From UBA4416 sp044238845 (GTDB taxonomy: Bacteria; Bacteroidota; Bacteroidia; B-17B0; Aurantibacillaceae): a stretch of 64,000 nt of DNA. The notes beneath the pieces are model-generated. The model saw nothing but the letters and a program-made list of their open reading frames with translations, was not told where the DNA came from and did no database searches. The stretch's first letter is position 1, and the number at the start of each line of letters is the position of its first letter. Shown here piece after piece: positions 1 to 9,104 of the stretch. The translations under genes and the position numbers were made by a program. The DNA lies in contig JBIICN010000015.1 in assembly GCA_044238845.1 (NCBI GenBank), forward strand, positions 18,213 through 82,212. The letters are read 5' to 3'.

Positions 1-1
1 C

Positions 2-925
2 AAAAACGACATTTATCAATTAATGACCACAATTGATAGACGTTTTATGGCTGGTATGGCTTATTTTTTAGGTTTAAAACAAATGGGAGCTGGTGTGGTA
101 AGAGTTGGTAATGGGATGCCAGAGTTTCAATGGGACACAATTAAACGTTTAAAACCAACTATTGCAATTGCTGTTCCATCTTTTTTATTAAAATTAATTG
201 AGTTTGCCGAACAAAATAATATTGATTACAAAAACTGTAGTATTAAAAAAGTAGTTTGTATTGGCGAACCAATTCGAAATGAAGATTTTTCATATAACAC
301 TTTAGGTAAACGAATAACAGATAAATGGCCTTTGCAATTATATAGCACCTACGCATCTACCGAAATGAGCGCTGCTTTTACTGAATGTAATCAAGGCGTG
401 GGAGGACATCATCATCCAGAGTTATTAATTGTTGAATTTTTGGACGAAAATAATCAACCTGTTGCAAAAGGAGAAGCTGGTGAATTGACAGTAACTACAT
501 TAGACGTAGAAGGTATGCCTTTAATCCGTTTTAAAACAGGTGATATTTGCAAAGCACATTACGAGCCTTGTTCCTGCGGAAGAACAACTTTACGTATTAG
601 TCCTATTTTGGGACGTAAGCAACAAATGATAAAATTTAAAGGCACTAGTTTATATCCACCAGCCTTGTATGATATTTTAAATACAGTACCCTATATAAAA
701 AATTATATTGTTGAAGTATATACAAATGATATTGGTACAGATGAAATTTTAATAAATATAGGCGCTATTAATCCGCCCGAAAATTTTGATAAAGATTTAA
801 AAGACCATTTTAGAGCAAAATTAAGAGTGGCCCCTACTATTGTTTTAGAAACTCCAGAAAACATTAGTAAACGTCAGCTACCTGAAATGAGTAGAAAACC
901 TATTACATTTATTGATAAGCGTTAA
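2..925 (+). CDS. PaaK-like AMP-forming CoA ligase, 3' part (5' end outside window)
   Basis: The reading frame is open to the left edge. The codons before the first ATG (position 23) read KNDIYQL and join smoothly to MTTIDRRF, so that ATG is internal and the gene is cut by the window. About 307 residues remain of a family that is usually about 430 aa. The segment matches the C-terminal two thirds of phenylacetate-CoA ligase-type enzymes: the adenylate-binding loop STYASTE near residue 125, then PLIRFKTGD, then a CSCGRT motif in the C-terminal lid. Such enzymes activate a carboxylic acid with ATP and transfer it to CoA. The substrate cannot be read from the sequence; an aryl or fatty acid is possible. 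The stop overlaps the next start (TAATG), so the three genes to 3344 probably form one operon. Link to the paa genes 58 kb away is not implied. Confidence 0.8.
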   Translation, partial: KNDIYQLMTTIDRRFMAGMAYFLGLKQMGAGVVRVGNGMPEFQWDTIKRLKPTIAIAVPSFLLKLIEFAEQNNIDYKNCSIKKVVCIGEPIRNEDFSYNTLGKRITDKWPLQLYSTYASTEMSAAFTECNQGVGGHHHPELLIVEFLDENNQPVAKGEAGELTVTTLDVEGMPLIRFKTGDICKAHYEPCSCGRTTLRISPILGRKQQMIKFKGTSLYPPALYDILNTVPYIKNYIVEVYTNDIGTDEILINIGAINPPENFDKDLKDHFRAKLRVAPTIVLETPENISKRQLPEMSRKPITFIDKR

Positions 926-2160
926 TGAGAATTTGGTTTTTAATAAGTTGGTTACTTCAATTATCATTTTGTTTAGCACAAAATAAAATTGCTATTGTTA
1001 CTACTAAAAAAAATCAAACTGCTTACTATGATTTAAAAGGGACAATAACTTATATCGAAAATACTGATCCTATTTTTAACGAATCTATTTGCAAATTTAA
1101 TGATGGCTTTGCAAGATTAAGAAGAACTAATAAATTTTATTTTATTGATGAATATGGAAAACCTATTTTTACAACTGTGTTTGAAAAAGCCGAAGATTTT
1201 GAGGAAGGTTTAGCGGAAGTAAAAATTGACGGCAAGTGGGGATTCATAAACAAAAAAGGACAAATTGTTATTAAGCCTCAATTTTATGAAACACATCCCT
1301 TTTCGTTTGGTTTAAGTCAAGTTGCATATGGGCCAAAACAGAAACACGGATACATTGACAGCTCTGGTAATTTTATTATTAAACCACAGTTTGATAACGC
1401 CTCAGCTTTTGTATATGATAAAGCTTGGGTTTTACTAAATGGAAAATGGGGATTAATTAATAGAGAAGGGAAATTTATTATCAATCCAATTTATAAAGAA
1501 GTGAAAAATGTTTTCGAACATTATAATGTTTGGGCTCCAGAATATAGTTACGATTTAATAAATGGCATAATCAATAAATCAAAATACAAAAACACAAATT
1601 TGGCTTGGGTTTCATTTGAAGGAAAATGGGGTTTAATAAATAAAGAAGGTAAAACTTTAATAGCACATCAGTTTTTAGAAGTAAAGAATAGTAGCGAAGG
1701 ATTTACATGGGTTAAAAATCATGAAAATTGGGGCTTAATTGATTCGTTAGGAAATTATTTAATTAAACCTAATGATCGAAATCCATTAATTTACGCAGCA
1801 AATGTAAGCTTTAAAATTTTTTCTGAAGTTCATAACGGCTTAATTCGCTATCAAACAAAAGATTTGTATGGTTATCAAGATACAAAATTAAATGTTGTTA
1901 TTACTGCAAAATTTGATAAAGCAACAGATTTCAAAAATGGTTTAGCTGCTGTAAGTCAAGATGGATATTGGGGTGTTATTGATACAACTGGGAAACTTAT
2001 TATTCCAATTAACTATAAAGAAATTATCTTAAATAGCAGCGAATTATTCCCTGCAAAAGATGATAATGGAGATTGGGGTTATTTAAATTTAAAAAACGAA
2101 TGGGCTGTAAAACCACAATTTAAAAACGTAACACCTTTTGCAACCACAAACTACAAGTAA
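925..2160 (+). CDS. Secreted WG-repeat protein
   Basis: This 411-aa protein starts with a signal peptide (hydrophobic residues 4-18, ending FCLAQ). It then carries about eight WG (KWG) repeats of the form GKWGFINKKG followed by IVIKPQF, spread from about residue 75 to the C-terminus. WG repeats are beta-rich modules common in Bacteroidota envelope proteins, and their molecular role is mostly unknown. Some copies are degenerate (YGYQDTK, ENWGLID). The start codon overlaps the stop of the CoA ligase by one base, which suggests translational coupling. The acyltransferase begins 5 bases downstream. I cannot assign a substrate or partner. An envelope-associated binding protein is the safest reading. 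Confidence 0.8.
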   Translation: MRIWFLISWLLQLSFCLAQNKIAIVTTKKNQTAYYDLKGTITYIENTDPIFNESICKFNDGFARLRRTNKFYFIDEYGKPIFTTVFEKAEDFEEGLAEVKIDGKWGFINKKGQIVIKPQFYETHPFSFGLSQVAYGPKQKHGYIDSSGNFIIKPQFDNASAFVYDKAWVLLNGKWGLINREGKFIINPIYKEVKNVFEHYNVWAPEYSYDLINGIINKSKYKNTNLAWVSFEGKWGLINKEGKTLIAHQFLEVKNSSEGFTWVKNHENWGLIDSLGNYLIKPNDRNPLIYAANVSFKIFSEVHNGLIRYQTKDLYGYQDTKLNVVITAKFDKATDFKNGLAAVSQDGYWGVIDTTGKLIIPINYKEIILNSSELFPAKDDNGDWGYLNLKNEWAVKPQFKNVTPFATTNYK

Positions 2161-2165
2161 AAATC

Positions 2166-3344
2166 ATGAAACTATATAAATCCCAAGCTCCAAAAAAATA
2201 CAGCGATTTTGCTAAAGAATTTAATTTTGAATTACTAAGGCCATATTATGACGAAGAATCAGGAGACGTTATGAATCGTATTGCTCACTATGACACGTAT
2301 CACAAAGCCATGGCTTATTTATGGCCAGAAATGAGTAAGGAGCAAATGATTGAAAAGGCCCTAAACACCAAATCACCTTACGAATTTCAAACAGGTTATA
2401 TGAGTGAAGCTATTTGGAAAATAGTAAATTCAACATCAACTGGTTTAACTTGGAGTGGACTAGAAAATTTAGATAGAGATAAATCTTATTTATACATTGC
2501 CAATCACCGAGATATTTTATTAGATAGCGCTATCCTTCAAATTATTTTAGACAGAGAAGAATTTGAAACATCTGAAATTACTTTTGGTTCTAATTTAATG
2601 GACCAAGGATTTATTACTGATTTTGGACGTATGAACAGAATGTTTACGGTAAAACGAGAAGGTAACGTAAAAGAATTGTACGATATATCTCGCCAATTAA
2701 GTGCATACATTCGTCATGTAATAATTGACAAAAACACAAGTGTTTGGATTGCTCAAAGAAATGGAAGAACGAAAGATGGTAGCGATTTGACTCAAACTGG
2801 TTTATTAAAAATGCTTAATATGAGTGGAGATAAAGACTTTAAAAAAAGTTTTGCCGAATTAAACATTGTACCACTTACCATTAGTTTTGAATATGAACCC
2901 TGTGATGATCTTAAAGTACAAGAGCTTTATTTATCATCACTTCATACTAAATATATAAAATCGCCAGGCGAAGATTTGAATAGTATTTTAACTGGAATAA
3001 AACAACCTAAAGGCAAAATTCACCTAGCTTTTGGGAAACCAATTACAACAGATGATTTAGTAGAAATTGATACAGCTAATAACGAAAATGACAAAATAAA
3101 AAATCTAGCTGCTTATATAGATAAACAAATTTATCAAAATTTTAAATTAAATGCGGTAAACTATATTGCATACGATTTATTAAATAAAACCAATGTGTTT
3201 GAGAATAATTATACGAATCAAGACAAAGAGAATTTTTTAAACTACATTATCAAAAAAATTAATGAATTAAAAGGTGAAACGGAAGTGTTAAAAAATTTAT
3301 TTATTACACTATATGCTAATCCAGTAATTAATAAACTGGCTTAA
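2166..3344 (+). CDS. Glycerolipid acyltransferase (PlsB/PlsC superfamily)
   Basis: The 392-aa protein has the acyltransferase catalytic block NHRDILLD at residues 113-120. This is the form of the HX4-5D motif seen in a Bacteroidota-specific branch annotated as 1-acyl-glycerol-3-phosphate acyltransferase. A substrate-binding block (AQRNGRTKDG, about residue 197) and a PLTISFEYEP block follow, in the usual order. It would transfer an acyl chain onto a glycerophosphate or similar lipid head at the inner membrane. No clear transmembrane helix is seen. It lies 5 bases after the WG-repeat gene, with the CoA ligase at the head of the operon; an acyl- or aryl-activating enzyme next to an acyltransferase suggests an envelope lipid pathway (inference). 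It overlaps the convergent gene at 3341 by 4 bases. Confidence 0.8.
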   Translation: MKLYKSQAPKKYSDFAKEFNFELLRPYYDEESGDVMNRIAHYDTYHKAMAYLWPEMSKEQMIEKALNTKSPYEFQTGYMSEAIWKIVNSTSTGLTWSGLENLDRDKSYLYIANHRDILLDSAILQIILDREEFETSEITFGSNLMDQGFITDFGRMNRMFTVKREGNVKELYDISRQLSAYIRHVIIDKNTSVWIAQRNGRTKDGSDLTQTGLLKMLNMSGDKDFKKSFAELNIVPLTISFEYEPCDDLKVQELYLSSLHTKYIKSPGEDLNSILTGIKQPKGKIHLAFGKPITTDDLVEIDTANNENDKIKNLAAYIDKQIYQNFKLNAVNYIAYDLLNKTNVFENNYTNQDKENFLNYIIKKINELKGETEVLKNLFITLYANPVINKLA

Positions 3345-4174
3345 AATAATAGTATTCCTACTTTTAAAAATACATTAAAGCGATTAACACCTCGAACTCT
3401 TCTTTTGTAGGTATTTTCTATATAACCGGTATTTGTATTTTTAGTGGAAGAAAATAACTCTTCACCATCAAACACAATATCTGTAACCCCTGATATGACA
3501 GAAAATAATTGCAAATTGCAACCATAATCTACCACTACTCTATTAGCAATAATTCTACTTCTACCAAAACCTAACATCAAATTTACACCCGTAAAATTCT
3601 GCTCTTTAGATCCAAAATTTGCGATAAGAGTATCTGAATAACTACCATTATTGTAATAGTAGTTCTGAATTCCCATATTCATAGTAGCAGGATCATAACT
3701 TGTTTTTACTGTATTTATAGTTGGACCAAACATCACGTATCTTCCCCATGGCGCAACGTAACGAGAACCAAAATATTTAAAATACAATGTATAGGTTAAT
3801 CCACGAATATTAAAAAACCCTTCTGGTCTATCAAAATAACTTGAATTATAACTATTTGCTGGAAAAACATATTCAGTATATAACGCATTATCATATGCGG
3901 TTTTATAATAACGAGTCGAAAAACATATCATCCATTTACTAGAAGCCGCAAATTCTAAAAAACCTTCATGAATAGTATTAAAAGCAAATGAGCCGGTAGA
4001 GGCGCTGCCACTTCGCCCAATCATCGTTTCGTTATTTGATGTCGCTCCAAATATAGCAGGGCTAGTATGAAATCCATACCCTAAAAGGAATCTCTTTCCC
4101 ATATATCCAGTAGATTGAGCATGGATTAAAGAACTAAATAAAATAAAACTATATATATATAAACGCATGTGCAT
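3341..4174 (-). CDS. Putative outer-membrane beta-barrel protein
   Basis: The 277-aa protein has an N-terminal signal peptide (hydrophobic stretch followed by SLIHAQ). The rest is rich in Tyr, Phe, Gly and alternating hydrophobic residues, and it ends in Phe (VGILLF), as many outer-membrane barrels do. No family is recognised. An alternative start lies two codons downstream and gives the tighter signal peptide MRLYIYSF. The start follows the stop of the M48 peptidase gene by one base, so the two are almost certainly co-transcribed. It may be an envelope partner of that peptidase, but this is only inferred from position. Confidence 0.6.
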   Translation of the reverse strand: MHMRLYIYSFILFSSLIHAQSTGYMGKRFLLGYGFHTSPAIFGATSNNETMIGRSGSASTGSFAFNTIHEGFLEFAASSKWMICFSTRYYKTAYDNALYTEYVFPANSYNSSYFDRPEGFFNIRGLTYTLYFKYFGSRYVAPWGRYVMFGPTINTVKTSYDPATMNMGIQNYYYNNGSYSDTLIANFGSKEQNFTGVNLMLGFGRSRIIANRVVVDYGCNLQLFSVISGVTDIVFDGEELFSSTKNTNTGYIENTYKRRVRGVNRFNVFLKVGILLF

Positions 4175-4175
4175 A

Positions 4176-6350
4176 CTATTTGGAATGTTTTAATTCGTAA
4201 AATGTTTGGTAAACCTTAGCATTAACTAAATCTTTAGAATCTTTATCTCTAAATGTTTCTTGTTTTTTATAAACCATATCGTTATTCTTGATATCATAAA
4301 TAAAGCTGTAAAAATACGTTCGCTTTCGTCCACTTTTTGATTTGTAATTAACAATCCCCGTTTTTAAAACATATTGGGTCCCGTATTTTTCAATAACTTT
4401 ATCAATTTCGTTGGTATTAAGAATGAAATTTTTATCTGAATTATCGGCGTCGAATTTTTCCGAAAACCAATCATTGATTACCGAATAGTCATTTAACTTG
4501 TCAACATCATTTGCTGTTATTAAACTAGGGTCTAAAGTCACCAACTCAAAGTTTTGGCGCTTCGCACAATCATTTACTGTTACAGTATATCTTTCTTGCT
4601 TCTCATCCGATTGCAGGTACCTAAATTCTTCATTTTTAGATTCGTCAACTTTCAAATAAAAAGGTTCTAGTAACAACACCTTATTTATTTTATTATCGCA
4701 AGTAATATAAACACCATGTTTTTTCTTTTTTGTAGAAGATTTTCGATTTCCTTTATTAAGTGTGTACTCAGAGAAACCAGAAGAACTTTCATTGTCAACT
4801 ATTCCAGATGTAGGGAACTTACGTGAAAATTCTTTATCACTTAAAAATAAATCCAGATACATTTCTTTATAATATGCCGTATCATACTTTTTAAAGTTAT
4901 TTTCTTTTTGAAGATTAGCAATTAATTCTGTTTTTGAATTTATTGCTACATTTCCTTTTAAACTATCTACTTTAACTTCGTTTAAAACATCTTTCTTATT
5001 AATACGCACAAAATCAATAATACCCCAATTAACGGTTTTCATCATATTAAATAAACTATCAGAATAACATTCGATCACTTTATTAGAAGGGAATTTTTGA
5101 TGATTTCGAAACACATAATTTAACGACATCATCGTCCATTCATTAGCAGGCATTTTACTCATAAAATAATGCATTTGCTGAGGATAACTCTCAACGTCTT
5201 TATAATCTGCAAATCCATTTTCTAAATAAGAATCGTTGCCGTAATTTATTAGTCCGTTACCAAACATTGTAATAGAGAATAAACATTTCGAGATAATTTC
5301 GGCAATGTACTCGTTGTTTGGGTATTTATTAGCCATAATGTAGGCTGTATACAACGCATTAGGATAATCTCTATGTTTTAAATACAATCTACATAATTCC
5401 AATCTTGATAAATCTCTGATATATTCAAAATTTTCTTTATTAAGAATATAATCAACTTTCCCTGAATTATTTCTATTGGTAATGATATCAGAGATAGCAG
5501 ATTTTCTTTTTGCGGTATTAGGATGAGTTAATTTGGTATCATCTTCGTTTGAATTATTTCTAATAGATGAAACCTCTTTTAAGAAATAACCATTTGGCAA
5601 TTTAAAATATTCTGTTTCAAAAAATGTTTTTTTAAATTCTACTAATTCAAAAGGCAAATGTGCGTATTGCAATACATCAAATGCTTTTTCAGCTTGCTTT
5701 AAATTATAATTTGTTTGTTCAAATAATTTTAACCCTTCTATATCAGCTTCACTTTCTTTTTCTTTTGAATATTGACATTTTTCAATTAATCTATCTTGTC
5801 TGTTTTTTCCATTATAATTTTGGCTATCAATTTTTTTATTATCAACGTATCCATTAATGTGATGTTTTTTTGTATAATGAGAAATTTCATGACAAAGTAT
5901 AAATGCTAATTGAGCTTCCGTTTCTGCTTGGGCAATTAATCCGATGTCAATAAAAATATATCCTTTATCATAACTATAGGCATTAACAACCGAAGATTTA
6001 AGTGTATAAATATGTAATTCGTTTCTTAAACTTACATTGTCTTTTAAAATAACGTCTACTATTTTATTTAAATAAACAGTTACTTCATCGTTTATTAATG
6101 TATTGCCACTTTTAACTATCTTTTCAATTTCATAATTAGCTTCCGTTAAATAGGTTCGTTTTAAAGTTTTATCAGATTCCTTTTGTTTATTCAACTCCGT
6201 AATATCGTTTTGAATAACATTTCTAATATTTTGAGTAAAAATATCAGGTAATGTCCCTGTTGATTTTAGAGGTAGATAATTTTCATTTAAATTCTGCTGA
6301 GAAAAACCTAAGAAAGAAAATAAGATAAATGGAAGTATGTATTTTATCAT
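4176..6350 (-). CDS. Secreted M48-family zinc metallopeptidase with large C-terminal extension
   Basis: The 724-aa protein has a signal peptide (residues 1-18, ending LGFSQQ). The M48 catalytic helix CHEISH has zinc ligands H154 and H158 with catalytic E155. The downstream ESEAD block (about 200-204) supplies the third ligand. This arrangement is typical of periplasmic M48C-type enzymes such as BepA/LoiP, which process or scavenge outer-membrane proteins. After the roughly 300-residue peptidase region come about 400 residues with no recognised domain; part of them (about 315-390) looks helical and TPR-like. The C-terminal part has alternating charged and hydrophobic strands. It heads a two-gene unit with the barrel-like gene downstream. 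The Rho-independent terminator at 6381-6416 separates it from the gene above. Confidence 0.8.
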   Translation of the reverse strand: MIKYILPFILFSFLGFSQQNLNENYLPLKSTGTLPDIFTQNIRNVIQNDITELNKQKESDKTLKRTYLTEANYEIEKIVKSGNTLINDEVTVYLNKIVDVILKDNVSLRNELHIYTLKSSVVNAYSYDKGYIFIDIGLIAQAETEAQLAFILCHEISHYTKKHHINGYVDNKKIDSQNYNGKNRQDRLIEKCQYSKEKESEADIEGLKLFEQTNYNLKQAEKAFDVLQYAHLPFELVEFKKTFFETEYFKLPNGYFLKEVSSIRNNSNEDDTKLTHPNTAKRKSAISDIITNRNNSGKVDYILNKENFEYIRDLSRLELCRLYLKHRDYPNALYTAYIMANKYPNNEYIAEIISKCLFSITMFGNGLINYGNDSYLENGFADYKDVESYPQQMHYFMSKMPANEWTMMSLNYVFRNHQKFPSNKVIECYSDSLFNMMKTVNWGIIDFVRINKKDVLNEVKVDSLKGNVAINSKTELIANLQKENNFKKYDTAYYKEMYLDLFLSDKEFSRKFPTSGIVDNESSSGFSEYTLNKGNRKSSTKKKKHGVYITCDNKINKVLLLEPFYLKVDESKNEEFRYLQSDEKQERYTVTVNDCAKRQNFELVTLDPSLITANDVDKLNDYSVINDWFSEKFDADNSDKNFILNTNEIDKVIEKYGTQYVLKTGIVNYKSKSGRKRTYFYSFIYDIKNNDMVYKKQETFRDKDSKDLVNAKVYQTFYELKHSK

Positions 6351-6380
6351 TTTTACTAATTGAAATCTAAATATAATAAA

Positions 6381-6416
6381 AAAATCCTCTTTGATTAGTA
6401 AACCAAAGAGGATTTT
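6381..6416 (-). terminator. Rho-independent terminator
   Basis: A perfect 13-bp inverted repeat (arms AAAATCCTCTTTG and CAAAGAGGATTTT) surrounds a 10-base loop. On the minus strand it is followed by a T-rich run. It sits 20 bases after the stop of the minus-strand gene ending at 6437 and before the M48 gene. Confidence 0.8.
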
Positions 6417-6436
6417 AAGTTTATAAAAATGTTATT

Positions 6437-8104
6437 TTAATTTACTTCTACAGAAAATAAAATATTTTGTTTTTTTCTTCTTTCTGTACTAATTAAATTA
6501 TTTCTTTCTCCGTCAACAAATTCACGGATATAAAAATTTGTATCGTAAGTTTCAATTTCACCTAAACTATATTTTTTAACATCTCCTTTAGCAGTTACTG
6601 TAACTCCAGTTAAAAAACCACCTCTACGGTCTTCATGTCTTTTTGGAGCCTGATCAGCTGGTAAGTTTAAATTTTTGATATTATCAATATAAAAAATATG
6701 CACGTCATTTCCTTTTTTCATCGAATTTATAGAAATACCTGCTCCATATGCACCATTAGCATGTTGTGATTTTGGGATTTTTTTTGTCCACTCTAATTTA
6801 CCATCAACACTAATACTCATTACAAAAATATCATCAGCATAAGTATCGTATTTAGTTTTCATACAGTGACAGTTTCCATCATAGTAATAAGTTACTTGAA
6901 CATGATATTGCTCAGCTACAATTTTAGTTGTACCATCATCCATCACATAAATCTCGTTTATTTCTAAATTACTAATTCCAATATCACCATCTTCATCTTT
7001 ATCAGCTTGCTTATCCATTTTACGTTTTTCTCTCTCCGATGTAAATGCTTTAATTACATCAGTTGGGATTTCGTAATATCCACCTTTGATTTTAGTAAAG
7101 GTACCTGTTTCTAAATCTAATTTAACCATGTAAGCTCCATCAACTGGTTTGTTTAATGCTTTAGAGTAAAATCCTGTAATAGCAATTTCATGATTTGTAT
7201 TTTCATAAACCCAAGCTTCAGTTGGAAAATAATTATCTAATTTAATTTTGATAATCTTAGGCGTTTTTGCGCCTTTTTTGTAAGCTAATATCTCAAAATG
7301 GTAGTTAGGTTTCTTTTTATCTTTCCCTTCTTTAGGAGTATCCCCTTCATAAACTTTAGCCATTAAATATACAGTGGCATCATCTGATAATATAAATCCG
7401 ATATTATCCATTTTAGCTTCAGTATAAGGCATTTCAAAATCTTCTCCCCATAATTTCGTAAGATTTTCATCAAAAACTTGCATTCCAATTACTTCCTTAT
7501 TAATCTTATCGTTTCTTTCTTTATTTACTAGAGAGTATGTATATAAGAATTTCGTCTTATCTTCTGAAATTTTCAAATCATAACCACCCATATCTGCAGG
7601 TGTACCATACACTGGAACACCATATGGAGCAAATCCAATACTAAAACGAGCCATTTGCACTTTATCAGAAGATTTAAATAAATTTTTAGCAGATCCAACA
7701 AAATCTAAATTTTTGTATGAAAATTCTAAAGCAGTAATTCCTTCTTTTTCTTCTTCTTTAAAAACCTCACGTGCAAACATGTAGGTTTTGTTTTTAAACT
7801 TAATAAAACTTTGATAGTTGACTCTATCATTAAATTTACCTTCTAAATCAATCGTTTTTTCACTTTCATATTTCAAATCATTTGAAAATTTTTGAAACGA
7901 AATAGATTTTAATCCTCTTCTGTTTACTTGAACAATTCCGTCACTTCCATAAGGAATAGGATCAGAAACAACATGCTTTTTAGGAGATTCAAACTCATCT
8001 GAGTTCTTAACAACATATGGCCCTGCTTTTAATTGAGCATTCATATTGCTTGTTAAGGCTACCTGCATTGTTATACAAGTAATTAGAATTGATTTAATTT
8101 TCAT
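6437..8104 (-). CDS. Secreted protein of unknown function
   Basis: The 555-aa protein has a signal peptide (about residues 1-23, ending SNMNAQ). I recognise no domain. The body is rich in short beta-strand-like segments separated by Gly/Asp turns, with recurring blocks of the type KxWGEDFEMP, AYKKGAK and MSISVDGKLEW. This would fit a beta-propeller or a similar repeated-strand fold (inference). A highly charged linker (KMDKQADKDEDGD) lies near residue 365. A single CHC motif is seen near residue 412 (GNCHCMK). It is probably monocistronic: a terminator follows it and a 96-base gap precedes it. Confidence 0.6.
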   Translation of the reverse strand: MKIKSILITCITMQVALTSNMNAQLKAGPYVVKNSDEFESPKKHVVSDPIPYGSDGIVQVNRRGLKSISFQKFSNDLKYESEKTIDLEGKFNDRVNYQSFIKFKNKTYMFAREVFKEEEKEGITALEFSYKNLDFVGSAKNLFKSSDKVQMARFSIGFAPYGVPVYGTPADMGGYDLKISEDKTKFLYTYSLVNKERNDKINKEVIGMQVFDENLTKLWGEDFEMPYTEAKMDNIGFILSDDATVYLMAKVYEGDTPKEGKDKKKPNYHFEILAYKKGAKTPKIIKIKLDNYFPTEAWVYENTNHEIAITGFYSKALNKPVDGAYMVKLDLETGTFTKIKGGYYEIPTDVIKAFTSEREKRKMDKQADKDEDGDIGISNLEINEIYVMDDGTTKIVAEQYHVQVTYYYDGNCHCMKTKYDTYADDIFVMSISVDGKLEWTKKIPKSQHANGAYGAGISINSMKKGNDVHIFYIDNIKNLNLPADQAPKRHEDRRGGFLTGVTVTAKGDVKKYSLGEIETYDTNFYIREFVDGERNNLISTERRKKQNILFSVEVN

Positions 8105-8200
8105 ATTTTTTTATTAGAAGTTAAGTTATAAATGTATTTAAAAAAAACGAAAAAAACATTATTAATACGTTAATATTACATATGTATTAATAAAATTCAA

Positions 8201-8962
8201 CTATTTTCTGCACATATAAAGCAATTCTCCTTTAGGTAAGCAATAACGCTCAACTAATTCTGGAGAAATTTGCTTTGTATAATCCTCTACTGTTACATTA
8301 AACCCAGCAGCAGCTAATTTATCTTTATAATCTAATCCAAACAATCGCACATGGTCTTTTTGCCAAAAATGGATTTCTCTGTCTTTCTCGCTCGTAATCG
8401 TTTTATCTTCATAAGTTTCGTAACGATTAACATCTTGAGGAATTTGAAAAATCCCAAAACCTCCTGGTTTCATCATGCGATATAGTTCGCGCATACATTG
8501 ATCTGCATCTTCAACATGCTCTAACACATGATGACAAAAAATAACATCAAATGAATTATCTGCAAATGGAGCATGGTGTAAATCGAAATGATGATCGGCT
8601 ATGGGTGAATTATAATCACCAGTAATATACTCTAAATTAGGCATCGCTTTAAATAACTTATAAAAACATTGCTCTGGGGCGATGTGCAATAATTTATGTT
8701 TAGCCGTAAAAAAATTAGTTTTTTCTTTCAAATACAACCACAACAAACGATGTCTTTCCAACGATAAGCTTCCTGGACACAAAGCATTATCACGAGCTAC
8801 ACTTTTGCTATATCCATATGGTAAAAATTTACGATAGGTTTTGCCGCTAATTGGATCCTCATATTTTGTTCCATAATAAATTAGAGGCGCAAGTTTACTG
8901 AAAATTAAACTCAATTTGATTAAAATAGGTCTAGGTATAGTACGTAAGATGAAATGAAACAT
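8201..8962 (-). CDS. Class I SAM-dependent methyltransferase (Methyltransf_11 type)
   Basis: The 253-aa protein shows a SAM-binding loop LLHIAPEQ near residue 90. It also has the acidic strand ITGDYNS, the post-I block DVIFCHHVLEHVED and the beta-5 region MMKPGGFGIFQIP. Together these define the Methyltransf_11 group. The N-terminus (about 25 residues) is hydrophobic and may associate with the membrane. The substrate is unknown. The genes on the other side of the divergent gap (GT39-like protein, FkbM and a second methyltransferase) suggest surface glycan or lipid modification, but this gene reads away from them. Confidence 0.8.
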   Translation of the reverse strand: MFHFILRTIPRPILIKLSLIFSKLAPLIYYGTKYEDPISGKTYRKFLPYGYSKSVARDNALCPGSLSLERHRLLWLYLKEKTNFFTAKHKLLHIAPEQCFYKLFKAMPNLEYITGDYNSPIADHHFDLHHAPFADNSFDVIFCHHVLEHVEDADQCMRELYRMMKPGGFGIFQIPQDVNRYETYEDKTITSEKDREIHFWQKDHVRLFGLDYKDKLAAAGFNVTVEDYTKQISPELVERYCLPKGELLYMCRK

Positions 8963-9079
8963 TTAGAATATAATTTTATATGTTGTAATTTATTAAAAGC
9001 TATTATAAATTGTAAAAAAGTTCTTAAAATTAAGCAAAATAGATGGCATTTTTAAGTTAGCAAGGCTTATTTTATTTGT

Positions 9080-9087
9080 TATTTTTG
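9080..9087 (+). promoter_or_regulatory. Candidate -7 promoter element
   Basis: TATTTTTG matches the Bacteroidota -7 consensus TAnnTTTG and lies 17 bases before the start of the GT39-like gene. No convincing TTTG -33 element is present at the usual spacing, so this is tentative. Confidence 0.35.
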
Positions 9088-9104
9088 TGAATTGAGTTAA
9101 AATT

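Noticed and set aside
2..925. The CoA ligase as the PaaK of the phenylacetate pathway at 59-63 kb
   Set aside because: It is 58 kb away, in a unit with a WG-repeat protein and an acyltransferase. The family includes many other substrates, so the pathway link is not supported.
8161..8191. ATTAATAC/GTATTAAT inverted repeat after the methyltransferase gene as a terminator
   Set aside because: The stem is short and entirely AT-rich with a long loop; in this base composition it is not distinguishable from chance.
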